Shown here: in pieces, positions 31,701 through 43,700 of the stretch
How the letters are laid out: every line of letters begins with the position of its first letter
Numbering within the stretch: the first letter of the stretch is position 1
Assembly (NCBI GenBank): GCA_029168955.1
Contig: JAPDOI010000116.1
Coordinates: forward strand, 985,501-1,049,500
Length of the DNA stretch: 64,000 nucleotides
Reading direction: 5' to 3'
DNA from: Aplectana chamaeleonis
Taxonomy: Eukaryota > Nematoda > Chromadorea > Rhabditida > Cosmocercidae
Made by a program: the position numbers and the translations under genes
The notes under the pieces: model-generated
Databases searched by the model: none
What the model saw: only the letters and a program-made list of their open reading frames with translations
What the model was told of the DNA's origin: nothing

Positions 31701-34700
31701 TGCAGTTCGCGGTCAGTAGTCGAGTGGTTAATCGGCCGCCGGAAACTTGGCCGCAGAGCTCGAGACGTGCGCGATGCATACTTTTGCAGCGGGCAGTGCG
31801 CGTGGAGTGTGTCAGTGAACAGACGTACTGTCGGCGCGGATCTTACTGATACTTTGCGTTCCTGATTGTGCGTTGGCGCAAATCCGGTGCTCGCACCGTG
31901 CTTCTCTGGGCCAAATTCCGGTCCGCATTTGCGTCTCGACGCTCGAGTCGGTCGAGTTTCCAGCGCTAAAGCCGATTCGATATGGTTTTTTTATACAATT
32001 TTCTCCATTTTTTTCTAGTTTCCCGTTTCCAAAAGACACCTAGAGTCAATAGGTCGGCGGCTGCGGCACTGGAAACGCTTCCGGCTCGGGAGCGTGCGGC
32101 CGCAAAGCGTGTCGAGACGCAATTGCGGACCGGAATTTGGCCCAGAGAAGCGCAGTATGTTATAGCACATGCGCACTGAGTTTGCGCAAATGCATAACCA
32201 GGAATGCCCAGTATAAAGCCGTTTCGAGCTGACTGTGTGCTTTTGCTCAGGCGATTCTCGGCCCCTAGCCGCCTGACAGTTCGGCTCGTGTTCCCAATAT
32301 GCGAGTCGGCATCTGTTGCTGTACGGGTCACTGCTGTTGCTTTTCTCCTCACTGCTGTTGCTGTCCGGGCCGCTCTGATTCGCCCGAACAGCAACAGCAG
32401 TGGCCGGGAAGTTGGGAGAACGAGCTGAACTGACAGGCGGCTCCGATTCCTGTTCGGTGCGGCTCGGGGCCGAGAATCGTCTGAGTGGGCTTGTCTTCAG
32501 TGGGTGCTTCTGGCATCATACGTGAAGCAGTTCCATAAGGTTTTTTTAGACTTGTTTGTGAATTCCGCTCGAGTGCGCAGCCGAAGCGATAGTTGACGCG
32601 CACAAGCGATCTTCTATAAATCCTCTCTCCAACCTTGATCAGCGCGGCAAAGTGGTTGTATAATATGTCGTGTAGTGCCGCGTAAACGGTGTTATAGGGT
32701 TTCTGTGTGCTGCGCTGCTGTGTGGCAGAACTATAAACGACACCTTACTAAGTCATTCGCGGCCCCATCACGGTTCCACTGCCGTCTGCTTTCGAATGCG
32801 CGTGGCGTCGTGGGAGGTTCTCTAAACCAGTTTTTTTTTCAGAAGTTCTAGAAGCTAAGCTCGAATGTAGACAAACTAAAATGTTTGCAGCGATTCGGCA
32901 TTTCCTTGTGGCGCAGCAGATTCTGTTGAGTTTGACCCAGTACAACGGCAGGCATCGTTCAACTGGTGCTGCTCCATCAATCAGGGTGGATTTCGCGGCT
33001 TTGGTGCTGAGATACACGAATCGAGTGTTGGGCATTGCCTTGGATCAGTCAAGGACTGCTTTGGTGAGCTCAGCTGTTGATTTGATTACACTCAGCTTGT
33101 ACTCCATTGTGGACGTGCGATTTCCAGATGAATGTTTCCACAGCTCGATTGGCATGTTGGAGTCTTGTGTTTTCGAATGAAGCGCTACACATTGCTGGAT
33201 TACTGGCCGAGCCGTCAACTGTTGAAGGCGCAGCGTCGGCTGTTTGTGGCATTCAGATGCAGCGGTTTTTCTCCGTAGGTTTTACGAGTTTCCGTGGCCA
33301 CCTCACTGACTATTTCGCCAGTTTTCAGATGCTTGATCTGTCGAATTTGCCTGAAAGTGGACCATCAGAGACGCTGTCGTCGGTTTGTGAATGGCTGTCG
33401 GATGACGCGAGTGGTAGTGGAGAGTTTCTGCAGGAGATGCTGCAATCGCCGAATTATTTTGCTGCTCAGCTCACGAAGGTGCATGAGGCCGCCACAGCGA
33501 CTTTGTTGCAGTATGGTCGCAGCAGGCAGTCAGCACATTTGGGTTGGAAAATGGCTGAGTGGATGAGGTGGGTTGAGCAGGACTAAGTTCATAGTTGGGA
33601 GTCCAGTATTTCATTTCATTCCAGGAAGAATGGCCGGGATGCCGGGGCGTTACCATTCGAGTTACGCTTCGTATCGTCATTGCTGGAAAGTGGGACGAGG
33701 CCTCAAGCGGTGGCAGATGTGATGAAGGGCGTCGTTCCATTTCTGAAGGATGACATCGATTTTGAACGGTAGTGAGCATAACTAAATAGAACATTTGAAA
33801 ATTTGAGTCATTCGATTTCAATTTCCCGCTATATTTTCGATAGTAGGGCGCGTGTAGGGCAGTGACAGGAGGCGTCACTGTCACGCACAGGTTCGAGTGA
33901 TTGATCCTCGCACAAGGCCAACCATGTCTTTCACAGAGAGTTGCCGCATTCAATGCGTGTCGAATATGCATTCAACGCGAAGACAAGGCGGTTTCGAGCA
34001 CAGTCAGGCAACGTGCTGCAAGAGGGCACGTGCTCCTATTGTGCTTCAAATTAGAGCACGTGCCCCAACAAGAAAAAGGTTAAAAGCGTGACTGTTACAC
34101 CTTCAACTCGATGACAAAACTATCTTCCAAAAAAGGAAAGCATAGGACCTACTCTAGAGGAGGGGCTCAGTTTTCGCCAGAGTCGTCGGTTCAGTTACCC
34201 AAGTTTGTGTTACTTGGCCCGCCCAGCCGCTGGAGACCTCGTCCAACAGCTGCCGGCCCAAGATGGTGCTCGGCTAGCTTTCGGAGCGGCATTTTTAGTG
34301 TGTCGGACGCGTCGCGTGTCGGTGTGCTGCTACTGTAGTGCTGGACTGCCTTCCAGCATGTGCTCCTGCGATTAAATTTTGCAGCACGTGCTCCTTCAAT
34401 GAAACATTGCCTCACATGCTGATGTTTGGAGCATGTGTCCCTGCGACAAAACCTCTCAGTGGCTGTGGCCACTCGAATTGAATGCATATTAGACACGCGT
34501 TGAATGCGTCGATTCTTGATTCTGTTCCTTCCGGGGACGGTGAATCGGTACCAGACTTGTGTGGGAGGATAAAAACACTGACTTGAACATCGACTGGCCC
34601 CCGCAAGTCTTCTTCTTCTTCTTTGCAGCCGCAGGAAGGTTTTTGTCAAAGGTTTCAAGAAACGGGCGACTGAAACCGGATTCGTCCACAAAACCATTGT

Positions 34701-37700
34701 TGTAAGAGTGGTAGGCCTCTTTGGGCATTCGAATAGGTGTTCAGTTGTGTGGCCAAGGCTACCACAGTCCGGACACTCGTCCGGCTTACTGCGATCGATC
34801 TTATGCAAGAATGACATTAGCATAGGGGAATGACCGCAGCGTAACGAGGCAAGGGTACTTCTAGCCCGCCTACCGAGTTCCATCTCGGTGTCGCTGACTA
34901 TGGGTGGTGCGACCCCCAATATGGGATTGACGGTCATCCTACTCAAGTGATCCCTGACGAACTTGGTGTGCTCCGCACGTAAAAGACGCAGATGATCCAG
35001 TTGGGAGTCCGTCCATCTTTGTATATTAACTTTCTCGGGAGCATACACAAAAGGCCTTCTGATATGTCTCTCTCTCACGGGATTCATGATCCTTCTTAAT
35101 GGGTGGTCAGGCTGCTTGAAAATGTTAATAACCAGTTGCTGCGCTTGGAGTTGGCAGTGCTCCTTAACTGGCAGAATTCAGGCTTCAGCATGAAGATGTT
35201 CCACTGGGGTGCTTTTAGCATACCCTGTGGCAATCCGAAGAGCAGCATTTTGGACTCGCTGCATCTTTGTCCACGATGAATCCGATATCATGTGCTGCCA
35301 TACCGGTGCAGCGTGCTCCAACGCCGGCTGCAATTTTGCCTTGTAGGTGGTCAAAATTGTCTCCTTGCTACTTCCCCACGACGTTCCTCCCAGAGCTCGT
35401 AGGACGTTGAGCTTTGCTTTCACTGTAGCCTGTTTCTGCTCAGTATTCTTGTGGAACCTCAACGAAGGATCCAATACTAGGCCGAGCAGCTTAGGAAAAC
35501 GTGCAGCAGGCAGACGAGCGTCTTCCCAATTCACAACGGGGTGAGCGCAGTGTTCCTTAGGGTCAGTGGAGAAAACTGATACAGATGATTTAGCGGCAGA
35601 GACAGTGAGCATCATATCATCGAGAAAGTTCTTCAGAACGATGAGGTAGCTATTGATCTTGCGTGCAGCTACATTAATGTCTCTGTCCCGGCACAAGATG
35701 GTGATGTCATCCGCATCAACGACTTTGATGTCACTTGGGGGACGGACAAATCTTCCAGGTAAAGACTGAACAGAGCAGGCGATATGACTCCTCCTTGAGG
35801 GACACCGGCAGCGATCGGGATGCTATTAGAGACATGTCCCTGAAACAGCACTTTTGCTCGGCGCCCTTTGATGAGTGCTGTAATCCATCGCTTCTGTCAA
35901 GGCGGGATGGTGGACCTCAATAGCTTCTCTGACAGTATGCCCAAGTTGACAGTGTCAAACGCCTTCGTGAGGTCCAGGGCTACTCCAACAGTGCGTTGAG
36001 GCTTGGTGGCGTTGAAGCCATCCAAAACATAGCTCACAATCTTCAGCAGCGCCGTGGTGGTAGAGTGTAATTTGCGGAATCCATGCTGGTGCTGCTGATT
36101 GTTATTATGCTCGGCAAGCTCTTTGACGACCAGTTTCTCAGCGACCTTTGCGATTGGTGATAACAGACTTATTGGCCTGTATCCCTTAGCCGTCGATGGT
36201 GATTTACCTGCCTTAGGCAACGGAACGACGGTTGCCATTTACCAGTCTTGGGGTACGATGCACGTGCGAAAGGATGTGTTAATGACGTCAGCCAGAATTG
36301 GCATAATCTCAGTCGGCAGTTTCTTCAAGATCGCTGGACTAATGCCATCCGGCCCTACAGCCTTCGAGTTGCGCATCTCTTTTACCACCTTTTCAATCTG
36401 CGCGGGCGTCACTGCTTCTGCTTCATTCATGAGTGGCAACTTACAGAGCTCTCTTACAGTCACTCGATTTTGTTTCCCTCTCTTAGCCTGAGTTATGAAA
36501 AAATTCTTTCCGAGAGCAGTTGCAGCCTCCTCTCCCGATTTGAAGACTTCATTCTCAAACTCGATCGTAGAGTAGTTGGTGGAGGTGCTCTTGCCCGAGA
36601 TCTTCTTTAGAACTTTCCAAGTTGACGCTCCATCACTCTTGAAATTCATCTTCTCCGTGAATTTCTCCCAACACTCCTTCTTGTGCTTGTCCAGATCTCG
36701 CTTAATCTCGCTATCCAGCTCAGCAATGTTCGGATCCAGGTGATCTGCCACTCTCTTTGCATCCCTTGTCCTTATCTTCTCCAAGATTTCCCTGGTGACA
36801 TTGGGAAAGAAGGTTTTAACTCGGCCTTCCGGAATGGCGGCTTTCATTGCCTTGCGAATCGCGTCCGTCAAAAGACGCTCTTTCTGGTGCACGTTTCCAT
36901 TCCATGGGTAGTCATCCACATGGCGAAGTGCCATTTCCTGAACAAGCGCCAGTCTGCAAGGCAAAGATTAAGATAAGACCTTTGACGGATACCTGAATAA
37001 GGAGCAAGAGAATTAGAGAGATCGACATGGACAAAAACGGGGATATGATCACTGGACAGAGTTGTAGCGGTACACCAAGAGCAGGCGCTGGAAAGACTAG
37101 ATGATACAAGAGAGATGTCTGGACTAGAGGATCGGCCATTGGCCGGGAGACGAGTGGGCTGATCATCGTTGAGAATGACCAGATCGCACTCCTCCGCCCA
37201 TTCTTCGACGTCTTCTCCTCTAGCGTCAGTGTCAAGCGACGAGCAGAATGTATGAGCATTGAAATCGCCTGCGAAGACAACAGAGGGTGAAAGTGAGCAG
37301 TCGTACAACTGCTTGAGTGAGGGAGTAGGGTCGTAAGATTGGGGACAGGACGTGGTAGGAGGGATATAGATATTAAAAAGAGATATAGGTGTTTTAAGAG
37401 GGAGATGGATAGGTAGGTACTCGAGAGTACCGTCCTTTGGTGTGTTTGGTATGATATGAGAGGGTAGATTTGATAATACGAAAGTGGAAACTCCTCCGCC
37501 GAGAGCTGTCATTGGAGCATGATAAGCAGTGTAGCCAGGAATGTTAGGGTGACGTGCGGTAGTAGAAGGAGAAAGTGTGGTTTCCTGAACCATTATGACA
37601 TCAGGATGATGAGTACGAGCAAAAAGAGAGAGTTTAGACAACTTGGCACGAAGGTCATTGAGGTTAATATGCACAATAGAGAGGGGGCGGTTGGTAAATG

Positions 37701-40700
37701 AGGAATCAGAGTTACTGGGGGCAGAGCACAGAACACAATGGAAGGAAGGATCGTGATGCCTCACAGAACTGAGACCCGAACAGGAGAGATGCACCCACCT
37801 TTGGCATCCGAAGCACTGGACGCTGGTATGTCTCCTGGTAACATCCTTGCCGCACGTGGCGCATGAGTACTTCTGAGCGGGTCCTGGATTCCTCTCGACG
37901 CCGGCCATTTGTAGTAGAATCCTTAGGAGAGCTGCAGCCAGCCAGCATCTCTCCCATGACAAAAACCCTCCACGCGGAGGGGTTGACGTCGGTTTGCACG
38001 GAGGTGGTCTTCTTCCCTCCACACTGCCACGGCACGAACGTGCGACATCTCGGCAGCTACGACATCCCCCGCAAGTAATAGTATAGACCCAATACACATT
38101 CAAAAGCCTCCGCGAACCTGAATGGGAACCGAGTGTGTGACGCATCCCCAGAGGGATTGATATGCACCAAGAATTTTATTTTTTATTTGCGGTATTGGGA
38201 ATATGGGGGAAAGGTTTCTCACTTGGGAGCAGAAAAGTAATTTCATTCGTGAACGGTAAATGGTTGCACGAAACCGGACCGGAAGACGAAAAAACGCAAA
38301 AATCGAAACTTCCGCCCTCCATAATCAGCTTTTTTCTTGATTTTCCCCGTATTTCCCATCTAAAATCCGGAATAGTGATGAATAATGGCCGAAAAAAAAT
38401 CTTCTCGAATTTTTATTGTTCTATTATCTTCCTTCCACAAATACCGAGCTTGAGACTGTTTTGGCTCATGTTGGGATGGAGATCATCACTAGTGGGGATG
38501 AGTTGAAATCCTTTTATCAGTTTCTAGACTTCCGACGACTTTCCGATGATTGGATTCCTAGGACAAAATTTTCCTTCCAAATTTCGAATAACTGAATTCC
38601 GCCAATAAATCTGCTTATCCGTGATCTCAACATGATATTGGATTCAAATTTTCGATCGCCAGGTAGTTTGCGCGGTTGTTCTGCAGTATCATTGAAGACC
38701 GTCCGAAAAAAAAATTTCCGTAAGGATAAATAAATATCTGAATGATGCCCTTAATATTTACAGAAATTAGGAATAAAAGGTGCTTCTACAAATTTCCGGT
38801 TAACGGAGCGGCTATTTTATTTTCAGAAAGCGGAAATTGTGTAGCAAAAACCATCGTCGGTCAAGTGAAATTGTGGAATGTGTCATAAATCTCAACAAAA
38901 AGTCCGGGAAAGCAGAATCGAGGGGTCGGAAATTCTCTAAGGCCTAGTGCATAGTTCCCGCGGGCGTGATGACAGCGACTGTGCATATCAGCAATATCGA
39001 TCTTCTGTCGGTTTCTATGAGAAACACTATGTCGCGTTGCCCGTCGCCCGAAGTATACACTAGGCCTAAGGCCAGGGTTCATACTTCCAGCGACGAGCGA
39101 CGCGACGCAATGTTTACCATTACTATCGATCGAAAATCGATATGCCTCTCATGCACTATCGCCATTGCTGGTCGCGGGAAGTGTGGTCCCGGCCTAATAC
39201 CAGATTTTTAACCACCCATAATGTGAAATCCTTCTATTTTCTTTCGCGTTTTTTGGTGTTTTTGGAAAATTGAAAATTAAAAAGCTTAAAATCTTCGAAT
39301 TAAAAGGCTTAAAATCTTCGAAACGCGGAGTCTTACTTTTCCCTGATTGAAGTTTGTCTAATTTATTCATCCATTTGAAAAGCTTGAAACTTGTAAATCC
39401 GAAAAAATATTTATCGGGGTTTTCGAAAAGAAGTGATTATGAAAAAATCATTCTTCCTTGAATCTGGAAAGCTATTATTTGGATTATTCATTACTTCGAT
39501 TTCCATGCATAGTACTTATTTCATAAAGTTAGCCGTCTAAAGATGATTGGATGTTGTGGAAAAGTCAACCTAACGAGAGACTGTGGGTAGCTCAAAAACT
39601 GCAAAAAAATATGTACATTCTTTTTTGGACTTCAGAGGTTTGAGCATTGTCAGTCCAGACTCTGGCCAGGGGATTATTTGGGGCGCTAAACACGAATATA
39701 AGGTTCATTTTCAGTTTTTTTTTCAGTAGATCCCAGTAGGTTACTGTAGACAAATAATACCCTTCTGTAACTTACAGTAACCTTGCGAGAAACTGAAAAT
39801 GGACCTCATATTCGTGTTCAGCGCCCCAAATAACGTTCCTGGTCAAAGTTTGGGCTGAAAATATTCGATGTTTTGAAATCCGAAAAATTCATTTTCGCTG
39901 TTTTCGATCTAGCCAAGGACAATAAAGAAAGTTACCAAACCTCAAATGGTTTTATCTTCTCCACAACAATCAGCCGACAATTCTTCAAAACTCCAGTTTG
40001 CGCTGGAATGAGTTCCTAGTAAGAGAACAAGGAACATTTTGTTAACATAACAGCTTTTCAGGCTGTTGTTATATCGATTATACATAGCAGTGAATGATTC
40101 TGATGAGGTGGGACGAAAGAGGTTTGCTGAGAGTTTGGCTGCTCAGTTGACCGGTAAAAAACTGGAAAAGACTTTGAGGTGAGTAGTATTCACTGCCGTA
40201 GTTCTATGGTTTGTCAAGAAAGTAATCATTGCAGGCTGACAGACCAACCTGGCGTTCCCAAGGATGTTTTCCGGGCTGTTGTGGGCGGTTTCACACCGAT
40301 AGTGCAACTTCCAAACGGTCGCGTTTCCATCGATTTCGAGCTGACGTCGTCGTTCCCGATTCCGATTCCGAATTTCTGTCTGCGAGTCAAGCTACGTGAG
40401 GTTGATCAGCGAGTCTTGAAACGACGGAAAGAGCCCGTATATGATGTGCATTTCAGTGTGGGTTGAAGATTTCTGTGCAAAGTTATTTTTAATCGATTGT
40501 TTTTTCTGCGATTCAGGAGCGAGAACAAGTTTGTCGAGTCTTAACGCTGAACAAATCGCTGCCTAACTACCGCAGGAAGTCAGCATCCAGGTCGAAATCG
40601 CCAGTCGTAGGACGACCAGCCGAAGAGCTGGTTTTGACCTGCTCTTCAGATCAAGTAGTCTCTCCCGGGAGGAATGAGATTGTAGGTGATAAACAGTTTT

Positions 40701-43700
40701 CGATTATGCGCTGTAGTATTGCTTAAGACTCAGGAATTTGGTTTTAGATAGTTTCTGGGTTGGTGAAAGCTCGTGGTTGTTTCCTATTGGACAGTGTTCA
40801 AGCCACGTTATTCAACGATGCCATCCGGATGGACGTTGAAGATGTGAAGACGAGGCGGTTGATCACGATTTTCGTCCAGAGCACGCCGAATAAGCTGTGG
40901 ATTGATGAGGGAAAAGGTGGGTTTTGGTTTTTATGGGGAAACGCCAAGTGTACGAGATAAGATCTGACTTGAAATTCGGGTGGGCAGATCGATACTCAGG
41001 CGACTATCGGCCCCGAGCCGCCTGACAGTTCGGCTCGTTTTTCCAATCTGCGAGTCGGCTCCTGTTGCTGTCCGGTATAGTTGTGCTTTTTGACTAAACG
41101 GACCGAATGAATGAATGAATGAATATATTCGACTTCAACATTTTCGAATAAATGAATGAATGAATAAATTCGACTTCAAATTTTTCGAATAAACGAATGA
41201 ATGAATATATTCGACTTTAAATTTTTCGAATGAACGAATGAATGAATATATTCGATTCTCTATTTCGAATGAATGAATATCGAAAATCGAATAATTTCGA
41301 ATAAATGAATTAATTTAACTACGGGCCAACCGAATTCAGAGTTCTGCGACGCTACTGCTTTGAAGAGGTAGTTTTCAAGAATGGCATCGAAAGCTTTTGA
41401 ACTGCTCAATATTTCCAATATTCCGCTCAGGCAGGGTTAATGAGTGGTGGCACGCAAAATCGATAAGCATCGTTTCTACACTAGCAGCTGCCTGATGCCA
41501 CCCACGGCGGTTCTATTCATACAACGCCAGCGCGTCACAAGCGGGCGTTCCGTTAGACCCCGTTCAGAGTTCATTCGCGTCGCGACGCGATGTTATAATC
41601 AGTCTACATCTCGATCACGCTACGTCGCGTCGCGTCTTCGCTGGGTTTCCACAGTGAAGAGGCGCGATACATTCGGAATTACGCGCTTTCTCCTAGAACG
41701 ATAGCGGTCGTATAGCGAGATGGGAGTTGTTCGGCCCGCCACGCGCCAGCAATTCCATCAGTGTTACTGTCTGAGTTGGGGATAGTGTTCGCGGAATTTC
41801 TGGATTAGGCGTGATTCCTAGCTTTTTTTCGCTTTTCGTGAACTTGTTACTTCGACATTTTTCGCCCTAACAAGTATGAGCCGCAAAACTTGCTGCTATT
41901 TGATATTTACCCCTTCCCTTTGAGTATTGCTCATTTTGCCACCTATTCGTTTTTATTTCGTTTCCAAAAATCGATAAAAAAAGAACAAAATCCAAATTAG
42001 CCATCGTTGACAGCCATAGAAGCACCTTGTCAAAAGTTGGGAAAAAATATACAAATCTCGCTCTATTGAAAAATCTTGTGCTCATTTTGATCTAGCGCAT
42101 ATGTCGTGGATTCGACTGCCTTACCAATTTTCGCGGCTTTAGCTTTGGCTACTTATAAATGGTCAGTCGGTACCCTGGATCTCCATCAAATTTCCGTTTC
42201 AACTCTGGAAACCGCCAAGTTTTGCTGAAAACCAAAAAAAGCGTTGGATAGAAGACGATTCACACTTTCAGTATTGCCCTTAGCAGAAGAAAATTCCGGC
42301 CCGCAATTGTGGACAAACGCTGTTGCAGCACGTAATGCGATGAAGTCGTGCTGGGACGAAGGTTGATCGTGCCGGGAATACATGGTCCCACCAGTATTTT
42401 CATCGTGTCGCGGCGGGTGTCTGCGATTGCGGACCAGAGATTCGCTCGGATGAAAGCACTTTTTCTAGTACTCGTCGAAAACAGATTTATTTTGAAACAC
42501 ATATCATCACTCGGAAGTTGAGGCGTTTCCATGTTTAATGAGGCTTGAGGCTGTGTTTGAGCTAATTACTCATCAGTTACGAATAACGAGTTACGAGGAT
42601 TTGAAAATTACGATTTGCGCAATTCAAAATTTCAGTTACGCTCAGCCCTGACTCACACTAGTGCTGGTGCACTGGCCCTTTGAAAAATTTCTGTGTAGGA
42701 TCCGGTAATGGCTGTGTTAGATTATTCGAATATATTCAAAGATCGAATATGTTCGAATAATTTTCAGTGTCGATAGTCGATTTCGAATAATAATCGGATA
42801 CCTGGTATTTTCGATAGTCGATTTCGAATAATAATCGAATATGAGGTTTTTTCGATAGTCGATTTCGAATAATGATCGAATATCCGCTTTTTTCGATAGT
42901 CGATTTCGAATAATAATCGAAAATCGGGATTTTTCGATTACTCGATAATCGAATAAATAATCGAATAATTTATTCGAATGTTTATTCGATTGCGAATATT
43001 CGAGCACAACTATACTGTCCGGGCCACTGCTGTTGCTGTCCGGGCTTTTCCGGTTGGCCCGAACAGCAACAGCAGTAGCCCGTAGATTGGGAGAAGGAGC
43101 CGAACTGTCAGGCTGCTCCGATTCCTATTCGGTGCGGCTCAGGGCCGAGAATCGCCTGAATACAAAATTCGGTTCGATATCTGGAAAACACGCAATGCGG
43201 CTTCAGGTAAATTAAAAAATAAAGGGATTAGTAATACTGATAGGATGAAGATTGTCAGCTGGATAGGCCACCTGATGCCTTCCACTGCCCTAGCACCACT
43301 GCTCAAATGAGCTCTATTCTGGACTCCAGGGTGCACTCCTGTTGAAAAAATGGTCATTAACCGAGAAGGGGCGTGATGAAATCTAGTAAGGCCCGTTAAG
43401 AACCCGACTACCGCGTCCCACGCGACGATGACCAGCCGTCCGCTGCCTCCAGTACGTTTCTCAGAACCTGGGTACGCTCTGTCCACCGCGTAATCCGGCA
43501 TTGCTCGCGGATCGCATTGTGATTTTCGGCGGTGCGCGAGCGGCAGTGGATCGCTAGGTAGTGTGTAAGACGAGTGTGCGCTAGGGATGACGGAGTTCCG
43601 CGTTCCGAAACCCGCAGTTTCGCGGATTTCAGGCATTCCGCGTTACGCATTCCGAAAACCGCAGAAAACGCCGCGGAATGCGGAAATATCGGGTGGTCTG

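Larger units (their letters stand above)
40995..43160. mobile_element. GCAACAGCAG palindromic MITE, copy 3, split by hAT-like element H2
   Basis: Left half 40995-41075 (CTCAGGCGACTATCGGCCCC ... CTGTTGCTGTCCGG) and right half 43015-43160 (CTGTCCGGGCCACTGCTGTT ... AGGGCCGAGAATCGCCTGA) together make one complete element. The insertion duplicated CTGTCCGG. Confidence 0.85.

Noticed and set aside
41100..41300. Regularly spaced repeats that could suggest a CRISPR-like array
   Set aside because: The units are degenerate, spacers are not unique, and the array is the subterminal part of a transposon in a eukaryotic intron.
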